From Anaerohalosphaeraceae bacterium (GTDB lineage: Bacteria; Planctomycetota; Phycisphaerae; Sedimentisphaerales; Anaerohalosphaeraceae), in NCBI GenBank assembly GCA_035378985.1, contig DAOSUR010000003.1, positions 136,010 through 200,009 of the forward strand: a DNA stretch of 64,000 nucleotides. The letters are read 5' to 3'. Under the pieces are notes generated by a model. It had not been told where the DNA came from. It searched no databases and saw only the letters and a program-made list of their open reading frames with translations. Below are positions 43,643-52,583 of this stretch, piece after piece. The translations under genes and the position numbers were made by a program. Numbering within the stretch: position 1 is the stretch's first letter; each line of letters starts with the position of its first letter.

Positions 43643-44245
43643 TTATCGCATCATAGACAACGCATTCAGTACCGCATCATAATCCGGCTCGGTCGCCACT
43701 TCAGGCACCAGCTGGATATAGACGATTTTTCCATTTTTGTCGGCAATCATAACAGAACGGGCCAGCAAGTGCAGTTCTTTTATCAGCAAACCGGTCGCTT
43801 TCCCAAACGCCGCCTCTTTGTAGTCGGATGCAACACGAACGTGCTCGGCACCGGCTGCACCGCACCATCGTTTCTGGGCAAACGGCAAATCCATACTCAC
43901 CGTCAAAACGACGGCTTTGTCCTGCAGTTTTTTGGCTTCTTCATTGAACCGACGCGTCTGTAAATCACAGATGCCGGTATCCAGAGAAGGAACGGTCGAA
44001 AGAATCAGCGTCTTGCCGCGAAAATCAGAAAGTCTGACATCCGATAAATCCGGTGCCGTCAAAACCACATCCGGCAGCGGGTCATTCACTTTCAATTCTC
44101 TGCCCACCAGCGTCAAGGGAGCCCCTTTGAATGCAATCAGCCCTTTTCGTTCCTGCATAGTATTATCCCTTTCCGTTTTGCAACCGGATCCGAACAAAAC
44201 AATCAAAAAAACAGCTATGCCAATTTTTCTCATGTTCTTATCCAT
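43643..44245 (-). CDS. tpx: Thiol peroxidase (Tpx) with lipoprotein-like signal
   Basis: 200 residues. The peroxidatic motif is SLDTGICDLQTRRFN, and the resolving-Cys region MDLPFAQKRWC matches Tpx. In front of the catalytic domain lies MRKIGIAVFLIVLFGSGC, a short basic start, a hydrophobic core and a lipobox-like GSGC, so the enzyme may be anchored outside the cytoplasmic membrane. This is unusual for Tpx. The residue at -3 of the lipobox is Gly, which is not ideal. A strong hairpin abuts its ribosome-binding site. Confidence 0.87.
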   Translation of the reverse strand: MDKNMRKIGIAVFLIVLFGSGCKTERDNTMQERKGLIAFKGAPLTLVGRELKVNDPLPDVVLTAPDLSDVRLSDFRGKTLILSTVPSLDTGICDLQTRRFNEEAKKLQDKAVVLTVSMDLPFAQKRWCGAAGAEHVRVASDYKEAAFGKATGLLIKELHLLARSVMIADKNGKIVYIQLVPEVATEPDYDAVLNALSMMR

Positions 44246-44248
44246 CCC

Positions 44249-44301
44249 TTCAGGAAGTCCGACCGGCTGCAGGTCTGTCAGTCGGCCGGAACGTTCCTGA
44301 A
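44249..44301 (-). promoter_or_regulatory. Stem-loop between rubrerythrin and tpx
   Basis: Outer arms TTCAGGAA/TTCCTGAA (8 bp, perfect) and inner arms CCGGCCG/CGGTCGG (one G-U) form a long hairpin in the mRNA. Its 3' arm ends directly at the AAGGGA used by tpx. No T-run follows. It could uncouple tpx from rubrerythrin expression by processing or by hiding the ribosome-binding site. Confidence 0.55.
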
Positions 44302-44338
44302 AGGCAAACCGTCCCCTCCGGCTTGGTTATTTCAACAA

Positions 44339-44911
44339 TTAATAATTGACCGCTTCCAATTCAAAAAAGGCCTGCGGATGCGCACAGGCCGGACAGGTTC
44401 CCGGGGCTTCAAGCCCTTCGTGAACATATCCGCAGTTCCTGCATACCCAGCGCTGCGGCTTAGGCCGCTTGAATACCTTTCCTTCTTTAATGTTTGCCTG
44501 TAAAGCCAGATATCGATCGCGATGTCTGGCCTCTGCAACCGCTATCCTGCGGAATACACCGGCAATCTCCTTAAACCCCTCCTGTTCCGCTACTTTTGCA
44601 AATTCCGGATACATCACGGTTGTTTCGTAGTTTTCACCGTGTGCTGCTTCTGCCAGATTTTGTTCAGTGGTCCCTATTACACCCGCCGGAAAAGCAGCGC
44701 AAATCTCCACCTCACCGCCTTCCAGAAATTTGAACAGCCGTTTGGCATGTTCTTTTTCCTGTTCAGCTGTTTCCATAAAGATGGCGGCTATCTGCTCATA
44801 CCCTTCCTTTTTAGCCTGACCAGCAAAATACGTATACCGATTGCGGGCCTGAGATTCTCCGGCAAAGGCCGTCAGCAAATTCTTTTCCGTCTTGGTTCCT
44901 TTTACTGACAT
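44339..44911 (-). CDS. rbr: Rubrerythrin
   Basis: 190 residues. The diiron four-helix domain ([49 protein letters not shown]) is followed by a C-terminal rubredoxin-like domain ([22 protein letters not shown]). It reduces H2O2 in anaerobes. The start (ATG 44911, GGGAG upstream) lies inside the 3' end of the fur-like gene, overlapping by 10 bases, so regulator and enzyme are co-translated. Confidence 0.96.
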   Translation of the reverse strand: MSVKGTKTEKNLLTAFAGESQARNRYTYFAGQAKKEGYEQIAAIFMETAEQEKEHAKRLFKFLEGGEVEICAAFPAGVIGTTEQNLAEAAHGENYETTVMYPEFAKVAEQEGFKEIAGVFRRIAVAEARHRDRYLALQANIKEGKVFKRPKPQRWVCRNCGYVHEGLEAPGTCPACAHPQAFFELEAVNY

Positions 44912-45390
44912 ACTGCACTTCTCCCTTCTTCTAACTGTTCCTTTTGTTCCAAACAACGCTTACAAATGCCTTCAAAATAAACGCTTTTTCGTAAAACGGT
45001 ACATTGATCCGCCAAACAGGACGGAATTTCAATTGTCTCAAATGGTTCATACTGAAAATCGATGATGGTGCCGCACCGCAGACACCGAAAGTGCTGGTGG
45101 TCTTCCAGCCCGCCGTCATAGCGTTTCGGCTGGCCGGTGCCTTCAACCAGAAAAGCCGCCCCGATTTGGAGCAGAGTATTGAGTGTACGGTTAACCGTAT
45201 CCAGAGAAATGCTCGGCATCTCTCTTCGAACCTGCCGATAAACCTCTTCGGCTGTCGGGTGTTCTTTGGATTCGAGCAATACCCTGAAAACCCCCAAACG
45301 CTGCGGGGTGATTTTTAACCCTTTTGACCGGCAGAGGGTTTCGAACTCTTTCAGCCTTTCCTCAATTGTTTTCACAGTCTCTTTGGACAT
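44902..45390 (-). CDS. Fur-family regulator, probably PerR-like
   Basis: 162 residues. The N-terminal winged helix ([32 protein letters not shown]) is followed by a dimerisation domain with [10 protein letters not shown] and GICKRC, the two CxxC pairs of the structural zinc site. Coupling to rubrerythrin and to the downstream peroxidase, flavoprotein and ferritin genes suggests peroxide sensing (PerR) rather than iron uptake control; that is inference. An inverted repeat overlies its promoter. Confidence 0.92.
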   Translation of the reverse strand: MSKETVKTIEERLKEFETLCRSKGLKITPQRLGVFRVLLESKEHPTAEEVYRQVRREMPSISLDTVNRTLNTLLQIGAAFLVEGTGQPKRYDGGLEDHQHFRCLRCGTIIDFQYEPFETIEIPSCLADQCTVLRKSVYFEGICKRCLEQKEQLEEGRSAVCQ

Positions 45391-45407
45391 CGATTTTATA
45401 ATTTTTT

Positions 45408-45434
45408 ACTAAATAGTATATGTTCTTATTTAGT
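45408..45434 (-). promoter_or_regulatory. Inverted-repeat operator at the fur/rubrerythrin promoter
   Basis: ACTAAATA (45408-45415) and TATTTAGT (45427-45434) are perfect inverted repeats with an 11-base spacer, which contains TATACT (minus strand, 45415-45420) as a likely -10. The site is 18 bases before the regulator start and would suit autoregulation. Confidence 0.55.
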
Positions 45435-45491
45435 TTTTGTTCTTATGCACATTAGATTTTTATTAAAAATAAAAAAAAAAGAGCACATTCT

Positions 45492-46139
45492 CTAAAGAGA
45501 TTTAAACCGGATATCTACACAAGTCCCGTTTATTTCAGCGGTTGCGTAAAACCCATTCTTAAAGGGGCCGGGATTTACAAGAATTGTTCTGCCGATTTTG
45601 TCTTGAGATACGGCTTCGTGAATATGACCCGAGACAGCAAGAATCGGCTCCGTTTCTTCGATAAAAACCCGTATCGCACGGCTTCCCGTATGCTGACCTT
45701 GCGCAAACCTGTCCACAGATGTATTGAATGCGGGCTGATGGGAAACAAATACTAAGGGCAAGCTCGGCTTCGAAGCAGGTTTTATTTTTTGGAGAGCTTT
45801 TCGAAAAGGAGAATTCGGATATTCTTTTTCCCGATTAAATGCGGCGGGTTCTGTTCCGCTTATTCCGGCAAAACAAAGATTCTGATGCTCCACAACTTTT
45901 CCATCCAGAAGCGCCCCCCTGTCTTCCAGCAACTCGGCAACGCCCGAAGGGTCACAATTTCCCGAAACACCTAAGATCACCGGGCAATGCTCCTCCAGAA
46001 CAGATAATATCCGACGGACCTGCTCCAATCCGCCGAAATTGGCGATATCCCCCGCCAAAAGTACAGCATCATGGCCCCCCGCGATGCGTTCCAGCCCATC
46101 GACTCTGTTATGCAAATCTGCTAACAGTAAAAGTTTCAC
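45492..46139 (-). CDS. Metallophosphoesterase (YfcE/MJ0936-like)
   Basis: About 215 residues. Metal motifs are [30 protein letters not shown] and SGHIHE. It is small and soluble with no extra domain. The GTG at 46139 starts at [11 protein letters not shown]; upstream frame extensions are not conserved. Substrate unknown. It is divergent from aroF and about 100 bases upstream of the fur-like gene on the same strand. Confidence 0.86.
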   Translation of the reverse strand: MKLLLLADLHNRVDGLERIAGGHDAVLLAGDIANFGGLEQVRRILSVLEEHCPVILGVSGNCDPSGVAELLEDRGALLDGKVVEHQNLCFAGISGTEPAAFNREKEYPNSPFRKALQKIKPASKPSLPLVFVSHQPAFNTSVDRFAQGQHTGSRAIRVFIEETEPILAVSGHIHEAVSQDKIGRTILVNPGPFKNGFYATAEINGTCVDIRFKSL

Positions 46140-46217
46140 AGTAACCCCGCTCTTTTGTCTCAGGATTCTATCCTGCCGAGATGTCAGGGTCAAAATCTTT
46201 CTAACCCTTTTGCTTTC

Positions 46218-46246
46218 TTGAAAAAACTTTCTGCAGATGTTAGATT
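46218..46246 (+). promoter_or_regulatory. Putative aroF promoter
   Basis: TTGAAA (46218-46223), 17-base spacer, TAGATT (46241-46246), about 43 bases before the aroF ATG. A match of moderate quality. Confidence 0.45.
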
Positions 46247-46289
46247 TCTTTTTTTCTTACGAGATTATGTTTCCGGAAAGAAAAACAAT

Positions 46290-47309
46290 ATGATTGTTGT
46301 AATGAAGCCAGGGGCCGCTGAGGCCCATATTCAGCACGTTGTCAAATTAATCCGCGAGTACGGTCTGAAAGAACATATTATTTACGGAACGGACCGAACC
46401 GTGATTGCCTGTCTGGGCGATAAACGGGCTGTGGACAAGGGAGCCATCGAAAACGCACCGATGGTGGAAAAGATTGTTCCGATTCTGGCCCCCTATAAAA
46501 TGGCTTCTCTCGAAGTCAAAAAAGAACGCACCGTTATCTCCATTGGTCCAAAACAATTTCCTATCGGGGGAACCAAAATCGGCGTCATCGCGGGTCCCTG
46601 CGCCGTAGAAAGTCGAGAACAGGTTCTCCAGACCGCCCGTCAGGCCGCCGCAGCCGGATGTATCGGCTTTCGCGGAGGCGCCTTCAAGCCCCGCACCAGC
46701 CCCTACAGCCACCAGGGGCTCGGCAAAAAGGGGCTGGAATTCCTTGCAGAAGCCAGAGAGGAAACCGGTTTAGCCATCGTCACGGAAGTGGTCGGTTTGG
46801 AACAAATCGAAGAGATTCTTCCGGTGGCCGATGTTCTGCAAATCGGCGCTCGAAATATGCAGCATTATCCGCTGCTGGAAGCGATTGGCCAAACGAAAAA
46901 ACCGGTTTTGCTCAAACGAGGAATGAGCGCCACACTGGATGAGTTTCTCCTGGCCGCAGAGTATATTATCAATGCCGGCAATCCCAATGTGATTCTTTGT
47001 GAACGAGGTATCCGCACGTTTGAAACCTATGTTCGCAACACACTGCCGCTGGCGATTATTCCCGCCCTGCGGGAGCGAACCCACCTGCCGATTGTCATTG
47101 ATCCTTCCCATGGGACAGGCCATGCATACATGGTCCCCTCGATGTGTTTAGCCGCCGTTGCCGCAGGTGCTGACGGTCTGCTTATCGAGTGTCATCCCGA
47201 CCCTGAACATGCAATCTCGGATGGAGCCCAATCGATCACACCGGAAGTGCTGACTCAACTGATGGTTCGACTCAGAAAAGTCGCTCAAGCCGTCGAACGG
47301 GATTTATAG
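46290..47309 (+). CDS. aroF: 3-deoxy-7-phosphoheptulonate (DAHP) synthase
   Basis: First step of aromatic amino acid synthesis from PEP and erythrose-4-phosphate, 339 residues. The N-terminal ferredoxin-like regulatory domain ([17 protein letters not shown]) is followed by the TIM barrel: [40 protein letters not shown] and [10 protein letters not shown]. This is the beta-type enzyme of the KDO8P-related family. The start at 46290 gives the standard N-terminus. Its 3' end overlaps the convergent NtrC-type gene by 6 bases. Confidence 0.95.
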   Translation: MIVVMKPGAAEAHIQHVVKLIREYGLKEHIIYGTDRTVIACLGDKRAVDKGAIENAPMVEKIVPILAPYKMASLEVKKERTVISIGPKQFPIGGTKIGVIAGPCAVESREQVLQTARQAAAAGCIGFRGGAFKPRTSPYSHQGLGKKGLEFLAEAREETGLAIVTEVVGLEQIEEILPVADVLQIGARNMQHYPLLEAIGQTKKPVLLKRGMSATLDEFLLAAEYIINAGNPNVILCERGIRTFETYVRNTLPLAIIPALRERTHLPIVIDPSHGTGHAYMVPSMCLAAVAAGADGLLIECHPDPEHAISDGAQSITPEVLTQLMVRLRKVAQAVERDL

Positions 47310-48746
47310 ATTGTACTCCTTGATTTTTCGGTAAAGCGTGCGCTCTCCGATTTTCAGGATACGCGCCGCTTCAGCGCGATTATGTCCGGTCATTTCGAGC
47401 GTTCGCCGGATGTGTTCGCGTTCGACCTCCTCCAGTGATTTGCCCGCCATCTCCCTGAAAAACGAGTCGCCGCCTTCGGCAGCTCCAGCCGAAAAAGCAT
47501 TCAAAACAATCGGCTCTTTCTCTTTTTTGTCCAACTCCACCAGACCTCCTTCATCTGTATATGAAGTCGGCGAAGGAGCTTCCAGCTGTTTGAGACGGGA
47601 AATTTCCGGCGGTAAATCCTGCAAATCCAGGATATCTTTCTCACACATCACAACCATTGTCCGCACGACATTTCTCAACTGACGGATATTCCCCGGCCAG
47701 GAATAAGCCATCAGCGCCCGCATAGCCGGTTCCGTAATCAGGTGAATATCCCGTCCGGTGTCTTCACACGCCTCCTTGAGAAAATACCCGAACAGTTCCG
47801 GGATGTCCTGCGGACGCTTTCGAAGAGGAGGAAGCGTAACAGCCGCCTCTTTGATGCGGAAATACAAATCCTGACGAAATTTTTTCTGCTCCACCAGTGC
47901 CGCCAGGTCATGATTGGTTGCACTGATCACCCGAACATCCACAACAATAGAATGGCTGGCTCCGACGGGACAAATGATTCCATCCTCGAGAACCCGCAGC
48001 AGCTTGGCCTGCATCGGCAGAGGCATATCCCCGATTTCGTCCAGAAAAAGTGTTCCTCCGTCGGCAATCTGGAAAAGTCCCTTTCTGTCGCCGGTGGCCC
48101 CCGTGAAAGCCCCTTTTACATGACCGAAAAGTTCACTTTCCAGAAGCGTCTCTGCCAGACCTGCACAATTGATCGGACAGAAAGGTCCGTCCTTCCGACG
48201 CGAATTTTCGTGAAGAGCTCTCGCGGTCAGTTCCTTGCCTGTACCGGATTCCCCTTCAATCAGCACACTCAAATCCGTGGGGGCAACGCGGCGAAGGATG
48301 CGATAGACACTCTGCATCAGAGGGCTCCGGCTGTGCACGCCGGGGAAGACAAAATCATCGACTACTTTTGTCTGCAGGATACCGGGGACGGCCTGCTCGA
48401 CCAGAGTCCGCAGCTGCTCAGGAGGCACCGGTTTAGCCAGATAATCCCAAGCCCCCCGCCGCATGGCCTGTTTGCAAGTCTCAATCGTAGGAGAAGAAGA
48501 GGTAATGACAACCGGAACAGCAGCGCGACGGACCTTAACCGCTTCCAGAAGAACAAAACCATCCGTCCCCCCGTTGAGGTTCAAATCGCAAATCACCAAA
48601 CAAAGCCCCTCATTTTGGAGAGCATCAAGGGCTTGCCGGGTCGTCTGTACCCAGAGGACCTGAATGGAATCCAAAAAGAGCTCTTCCAGCACCTCCACAT
48701 GCTGGCGCTCCTCATCGGCAACCAAAATCACCGGCTTTTTGCCCAT
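47304..48746 (-). CDS. NtrC-family sigma-54 response regulator
   Basis: About 480 residues: a receiver with phospho-acceptor Asp in [10 protein letters not shown]; an AAA+ domain with [12 protein letters not shown] (Walker A), GAFTGA (sigma-54 contact) and [12 protein letters not shown] (Walker B); and a C-terminal Fis-type HTH ([20 protein letters not shown]). The ATG at 48746 begins at the receiver; the longer frame overlaps the cold-shock gene. No cognate kinase is adjacent. It implies sigma-54 promoters in the genome. Confidence 0.95.
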   Translation of the reverse strand: MGKKPVILVADEERQHVEVLEELFLDSIQVLWVQTTRQALDALQNEGLCLVICDLNLNGGTDGFVLLEAVKVRRAAVPVVITSSSPTIETCKQAMRRGAWDYLAKPVPPEQLRTLVEQAVPGILQTKVVDDFVFPGVHSRSPLMQSVYRILRRVAPTDLSVLIEGESGTGKELTARALHENSRRKDGPFCPINCAGLAETLLESELFGHVKGAFTGATGDRKGLFQIADGGTLFLDEIGDMPLPMQAKLLRVLEDGIICPVGASHSIVVDVRVISATNHDLAALVEQKKFRQDLYFRIKEAAVTLPPLRKRPQDIPELFGYFLKEACEDTGRDIHLITEPAMRALMAYSWPGNIRQLRNVVRTMVVMCEKDILDLQDLPPEISRLKQLEAPSPTSYTDEGGLVELDKKEKEPIVLNAFSAGAAEGGDSFFREMAGKSLEEVEREHIRRTLEMTGHNRAEAARILKIGERTLYRKIKEYNL

Positions 48747-48762
48747 CGTGCATCCGGAAAAA

Positions 48763-49038
48763 CTACTTTTTTCTTTTTTTCCGCGTCGATTCCTCTGCAG
48801 TCTTTTCGGGCGCCGGAAGGTGTCCTTTAGGGGGTTGTCCGCCAATCACCCGGACATTTCGAGCCTGAAGCCCCTTGGGAGTCCGGACCCACTCATATTC
48901 CACGAGCTGGTCATGAACCAGACGCCGATATCCTTCCTGCAGGATAGCGGTATAATGGACAAATACATCCTGCCCGTCCGGTCCGAAAATAAATCCAAAT
49001 CCCTTGACAGGATCAAACCATTTCACTGTCCCTGTCAT
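48763..49038 (-). CDS. Cold-shock-domain RNA-binding protein
   Basis: About 91 residues. The CSD core TGTVKWFDPVKGFGFI with the RNP2-like DVFVHYTAI is followed by a basic C-terminal tail (APEKTAEESTRKKRKK) not found in minimal CspA. The ATG at 49038 has a strong GGGAGGG. It probably binds single-stranded RNA as a chaperone. It lies between pnp and the NtrC-type gene on one strand. Confidence 0.92.
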   Translation of the reverse strand: MTGTVKWFDPVKGFGFIFGPDGQDVFVHYTAILQEGYRRLVHDQLVEYEWVRTPKGLQARNVRVIGGQPPKGHLPAPEKTAEESTRKKRKK

Positions 49039-49155
49039 CCTTATCCCTCCCTCTGCGAACGCCAAGAGGTTTTTTCGTCATTTCGCCCACTCTGCCGCCG
49101 CGCTGTTCATAGGTGCATTGTCACCCCTTCCCGCTGCGGCAGGACTTCACCGAAT

Positions 49156-51270
49156 TTATTTCTTCTCGCTGATTCCCTTCTCCTGCAGGACAGCTTTCCG
49201 ACTGAGCTTAAAACGCCCCTGTTCATCGATGGAAATCAGTTTTACATCAATGGTATCACCGACCTTGCAGACATCCTGGACATTTTTGACATATCCGTCC
49301 GACAATTCGCTGATATGACATAGTCCTTCCACGCCCGGGGTAATTTCCACAAACACACCGAAATCCTTGGCGGCCACAACTTTGGCATTCCGGTAAATCC
49401 GCCCGACCTGCGGCGGCGTGGTCATCGCTTCAATGATATCCCGTGCGACCAAATGCCCGTCTCCGCCGACACAGCTGATGGAAATCGTCCCGTCTTCTTC
49501 AATTTCAATCAAAGAGCCCGTCTGCTCCTGAATGCTCTTGACCATCTTGCCGGAAGGACCAATTACTTTGCCGATGTATTCCGGGTCAATCTTAATGGTA
49601 ATAATCTTCGGGGCATAAGGACTCAGAGCCGGACGCGGTTTCTCAATGGTCTGCTTCATAATTTCCAGAATCTGCAGACGTGCCTGGCGAGCCCGCTCCA
49701 TGGCCGCCACCATAATCTCGTGAGGAAGTCCTTCGGCCTTGATATCCAGCTGAATGGCGGTAATTCCCGTATCCGTGCCGGCAATCTTAAAATCCATATC
49801 GCCGTAATGGTCTTCGTCCCCGATAATATCAGTCAGCAGTTCATACCGGCTTCCTTCCGTAACCAGCCCAATGGAGATGCCCGCCACCGGCTTCAGAATG
49901 GGAACGCCCGCATCCATCAGAGCCAGTGTACCTCCGCAAACGGAGGCCATTGAACTGGAACCGTTGGACTCCGTAATGTCCGAAACGATTTTAATGGTAT
50001 AGGGAAAATCTTCTTCTTTGGGTTTGACCTGTTCGAGGGCCTTCTCCGCCAGGGCACCATGCCCGATTTCGCGACGGCTGGGACCGCGAACCGGACGCAC
50101 TTCTCCCACACAAAACGGCGGGAAATTGTAATGCAGCATAAAACTCTGGGCATATTCCTCCGTCAGGCCGTCAATCGTCTGCTCATCCCGGCCTGTACCA
50201 AGCGTGCAGGTTACCAACGCCTGGGTCTCCCCGCGGGTAAAGAGCGCAGAACCGTGGGAACGGGGCAGAAGACCCACCTGACAGGAAATCGGACGCAGCT
50301 CCGTGAACCGGCGCCCGTCGGGACGTTTGCCTTCGAGAAGGAGTTTGCGAACCTCCGTCCGCTGGACCTTCTCGAGAATACGCTTTACGTCCCGAAGCGT
50401 CGCCCTGGGCTCAGCATTTTCAGGCACCACGTACTCCGCTACAATCTGCTCGGCAATCTGCTCAAGAGCCAGCTTCCGCTCACTCTTGCCGTGAATCTGG
50501 TAGGCCTGACGATAAGCCGTCGAGGTCTTTTCCGTAATCTCCGCTACAAGCTGCGGATCAAGCTCGGATACTGTCATTTCCTTTTCCTGACCGCATCGGG
50601 CAGCCAGTTCATCAATCAGGTCGCACACCTGTCGGACAACCTGATGCGCCTGGGCAATTGCATCGGCAGCCTGTTCTTCGGGAATCTGTTTGGCATCGAC
50701 TTCGATCATATTGACGGCTTCGCGTCGGCCGGCCAAAACCAAATTAAAATCACTTTTTTCCCGTTCATCATACGTGGGGAAAAAGATGTATTTGCCGTCC
50801 ACACGGCTCAGCCGGCAGGCCCCAACCGGACCCAAAAAAGGAATCTTGCTGATAGCCAAAGCGGCACTGGAGGCAATCATCGCCAAGACATCCGGGTCAT
50901 AAAGAGGATCCGCACTGAGAACTGTTGCAATAATCTGAACCTCATTGAAATACCCGTCCGGAAAAAGAGGTCGGATGGGTCGGTCAATCATCCGGGCGGT
51001 CAGGATTTCCTTCGTCGTAGGTCTTCCCTCTCTTTTGATGAATCCCCCCGGAAACCGGCCGGCTGCACTGTATTTTTCCCGATACTCCACATTCAAAGGA
51101 AAATAGTCAATATCCTCCGAACGCTGTTCCGCTGAAACAACGGTAGATAAAACCATTGTTTGACCAATTTGGGCAACCACTGCTCCATGAGCTTGGCGGG
51201 CGATTTGCCCGGTCTCCAGCGAGAGCATCTTCCCGCCAATCATTTTTTCGACTCGATGTATTGAGAACAT
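49156..51270 (-). CDS. pnp: Polynucleotide phosphorylase
   Basis: 3'-5' exoribonuclease of 704 residues. Two RNase PH-like halves (FIKREGRPTTKEILTARMID; REIGHGALAEKAL, SNGSSSMASVCGGTLALMDA) flank a helical domain. A KH domain (IGKVIGPSGKMVKSIQEQTG) and an S1 domain (GVFVEITPGVEGLCHISEL) follow. rpsO lies directly upstream, the classic rpsO-pnp order. Confidence 0.97.
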   Translation of the reverse strand: MFSIHRVEKMIGGKMLSLETGQIARQAHGAVVAQIGQTMVLSTVVSAEQRSEDIDYFPLNVEYREKYSAAGRFPGGFIKREGRPTTKEILTARMIDRPIRPLFPDGYFNEVQIIATVLSADPLYDPDVLAMIASSAALAISKIPFLGPVGACRLSRVDGKYIFFPTYDEREKSDFNLVLAGRREAVNMIEVDAKQIPEEQAADAIAQAHQVVRQVCDLIDELAARCGQEKEMTVSELDPQLVAEITEKTSTAYRQAYQIHGKSERKLALEQIAEQIVAEYVVPENAEPRATLRDVKRILEKVQRTEVRKLLLEGKRPDGRRFTELRPISCQVGLLPRSHGSALFTRGETQALVTCTLGTGRDEQTIDGLTEEYAQSFMLHYNFPPFCVGEVRPVRGPSRREIGHGALAEKALEQVKPKEEDFPYTIKIVSDITESNGSSSMASVCGGTLALMDAGVPILKPVAGISIGLVTEGSRYELLTDIIGDEDHYGDMDFKIAGTDTGITAIQLDIKAEGLPHEIMVAAMERARQARLQILEIMKQTIEKPRPALSPYAPKIITIKIDPEYIGKVIGPSGKMVKSIQEQTGSLIEIEEDGTISISCVGGDGHLVARDIIEAMTTPPQVGRIYRNAKVVAAKDFGVFVEITPGVEGLCHISELSDGYVKNVQDVCKVGDTIDVKLISIDEQGRFKLSRKAVLQEKGISEKK

Positions 51271-51379
51271 TCGGTTTATCCTAACAAATACCCAACTTTT
51301 TCTTGTCTATCTACAAACTCCACTTTCTCAAAAGGACAAAACTAACATGCCCAAATGAGGTATTTAAAGGAATAGGGCC

Positions 51380-51646
51380 CTACTTTCGGAGCCCCAGACG
51401 GGAAATGATCGTGCGATACCGGTTGATATCCTTGTTCCGAATATATTTGAGCAAGGAAGACCGTGTTCCAACCATTTTCAAAAGCCCTCGCCGTGACGAG
51501 TGGTCTTTGGGATGATTTTTCAGGTGTTCAGTAAGTTCGTTAATCCGGCCTGTCAAAATGGCAATTTGCACTTCCGGTGAACCTGTGTCTTTCTCGTTTG
51601 TCTTGTAATCCGAGATAATTTTTCCCTTCATTTCCTTTGTCAACAT
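51380..51646 (-). CDS. rpsO: 30S ribosomal protein S15
   Basis: 88 residues, normal length. [43 protein letters not shown] and [13 protein letters not shown] are the conserved S15 blocks contacting 16S rRNA. A strong promoter lies about 100 bases upstream, leaving a leader long enough for the autogenous control known for rpsO. Confidence 0.97.
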   Translation of the reverse strand: MLTKEMKGKIISDYKTNEKDTGSPEVQIAILTGRINELTEHLKNHPKDHSSRRGLLKMVGTRSSLLKYIRNKDINRYRTIISRLGLRK

Positions 51647-51747
51647 CTTTGTCTTTGCCTTTCCACGCCGACACAGAGCCCCAATGGCCCCTTAAGTCTT
51701 TTCTTTTACATATCTTACACACATTTTTTCTTTTTTCTCGGTTCGTC

Positions 51748-51775
51748 ATTATAGCAGATTGGATACAATTATCAA
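51748..51775 (-). promoter_or_regulatory. Strong sigma-70 promoter of rpsO-pnp
   Basis: Minus strand TTGATA (51770-51775), 16-base spacer, TATAAT (51748-51753). Confidence 0.75.
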
Positions 51776-51894
51776 CCGTTTTTTCGCAAAGAGATAATTT
51801 TAGAGAGGAACTTCTATCCGTAAAAAGAGCTGCTATAATCGGCAATATGCTGATTCATTACTGGGATGGAAACAATACAAATGAATTGGGGGTA

Positions 51895-52569
51895 ATGAGC
51901 CGTCAGGAAGTCCGGGCTTTCGACCGCTGGGCTATTGAACAAATGCATATCCCCGGAGCCGTCCTGATGGAAAATGCCGGTCGAGGCGTTGCAGAATGCC
52001 TGCTGAGAAACCTGCAGAAAAAACCTCCATCCCGTGTCGTAATTTTTTGCGGGTCGGGCAACAACGGCGGAGATGGTTTCGTTATCGCCCGTCATCTGGC
52101 CAATTCGGGCGTAATAACCTCCGTAATTCTTTGCGGCCGGCCTGAACGGCTCGGAACAGATGCAAAACTGCATCTGGAGATTATCGAGGCAATGGGACTC
52201 GAAATCCGCTCCCTTGAGCGGAATGCCAGAATCCACAAGCAGGTGAAGGCGTTTACGGAAACAGCGGACTGGATAGTAGATGCGCTTCTGGGAACCGGTC
52301 TGGAAGGGACACTTAGTGAAGATACAGCCGAGCTGATAGCGGCCGTCAATGCCGCCGAAAAACCTATTCTGGCTGTGGACATCCCCTCCGGTCTGGACTG
52401 CGATGAGGGAATCCCGCTTCCTGTCTGCATTGAGGCAAAAGGAACTGTCACCTTTGCGGCCCTGAAACGCGGCTTTCTCCAATGTCCGGAAAGCAGACAA
52501 GCAACAGGGGATATTTACGTTGCCTCTATCGGAATCAAACCGATTTTCTGGAAAAGCCGGCAAAAGTAA
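51895..52569 (+). CDS. nnrE: NAD(P)H-hydrate epimerase (YjeF N-terminal domain only)
   Basis: About 224 residues. VLMENAGRGVAECLLRN, IFCGSGNNGGDGFVIARHL and VDALLGTGLEG, then AVDIPSGLDCDEG, are the YjeF_N motifs of the epimerase that repairs damaged NAD(P)H. The partner dehydratase domain (NnrD) is not fused. I prefer the ATG at 51895 because TATAAT at 51834-51839 would leave almost no leader before the ATG at 51847. Convergent with the 52584 gene. Confidence 0.93.
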   Translation: MSRQEVRAFDRWAIEQMHIPGAVLMENAGRGVAECLLRNLQKKPPSRVVIFCGSGNNGGDGFVIARHLANSGVITSVILCGRPERLGTDAKLHLEIIEAMGLEIRSLERNARIHKQVKAFTETADWIVDALLGTGLEGTLSEDTAELIAAVNAAEKPILAVDIPSGLDCDEGIPLPVCIEAKGTVTFAALKRGFLQCPESRQATGDIYVASIGIKPIFWKSRQK

Positions 52570-52583
52570 TCGTTTGTTCCGAT

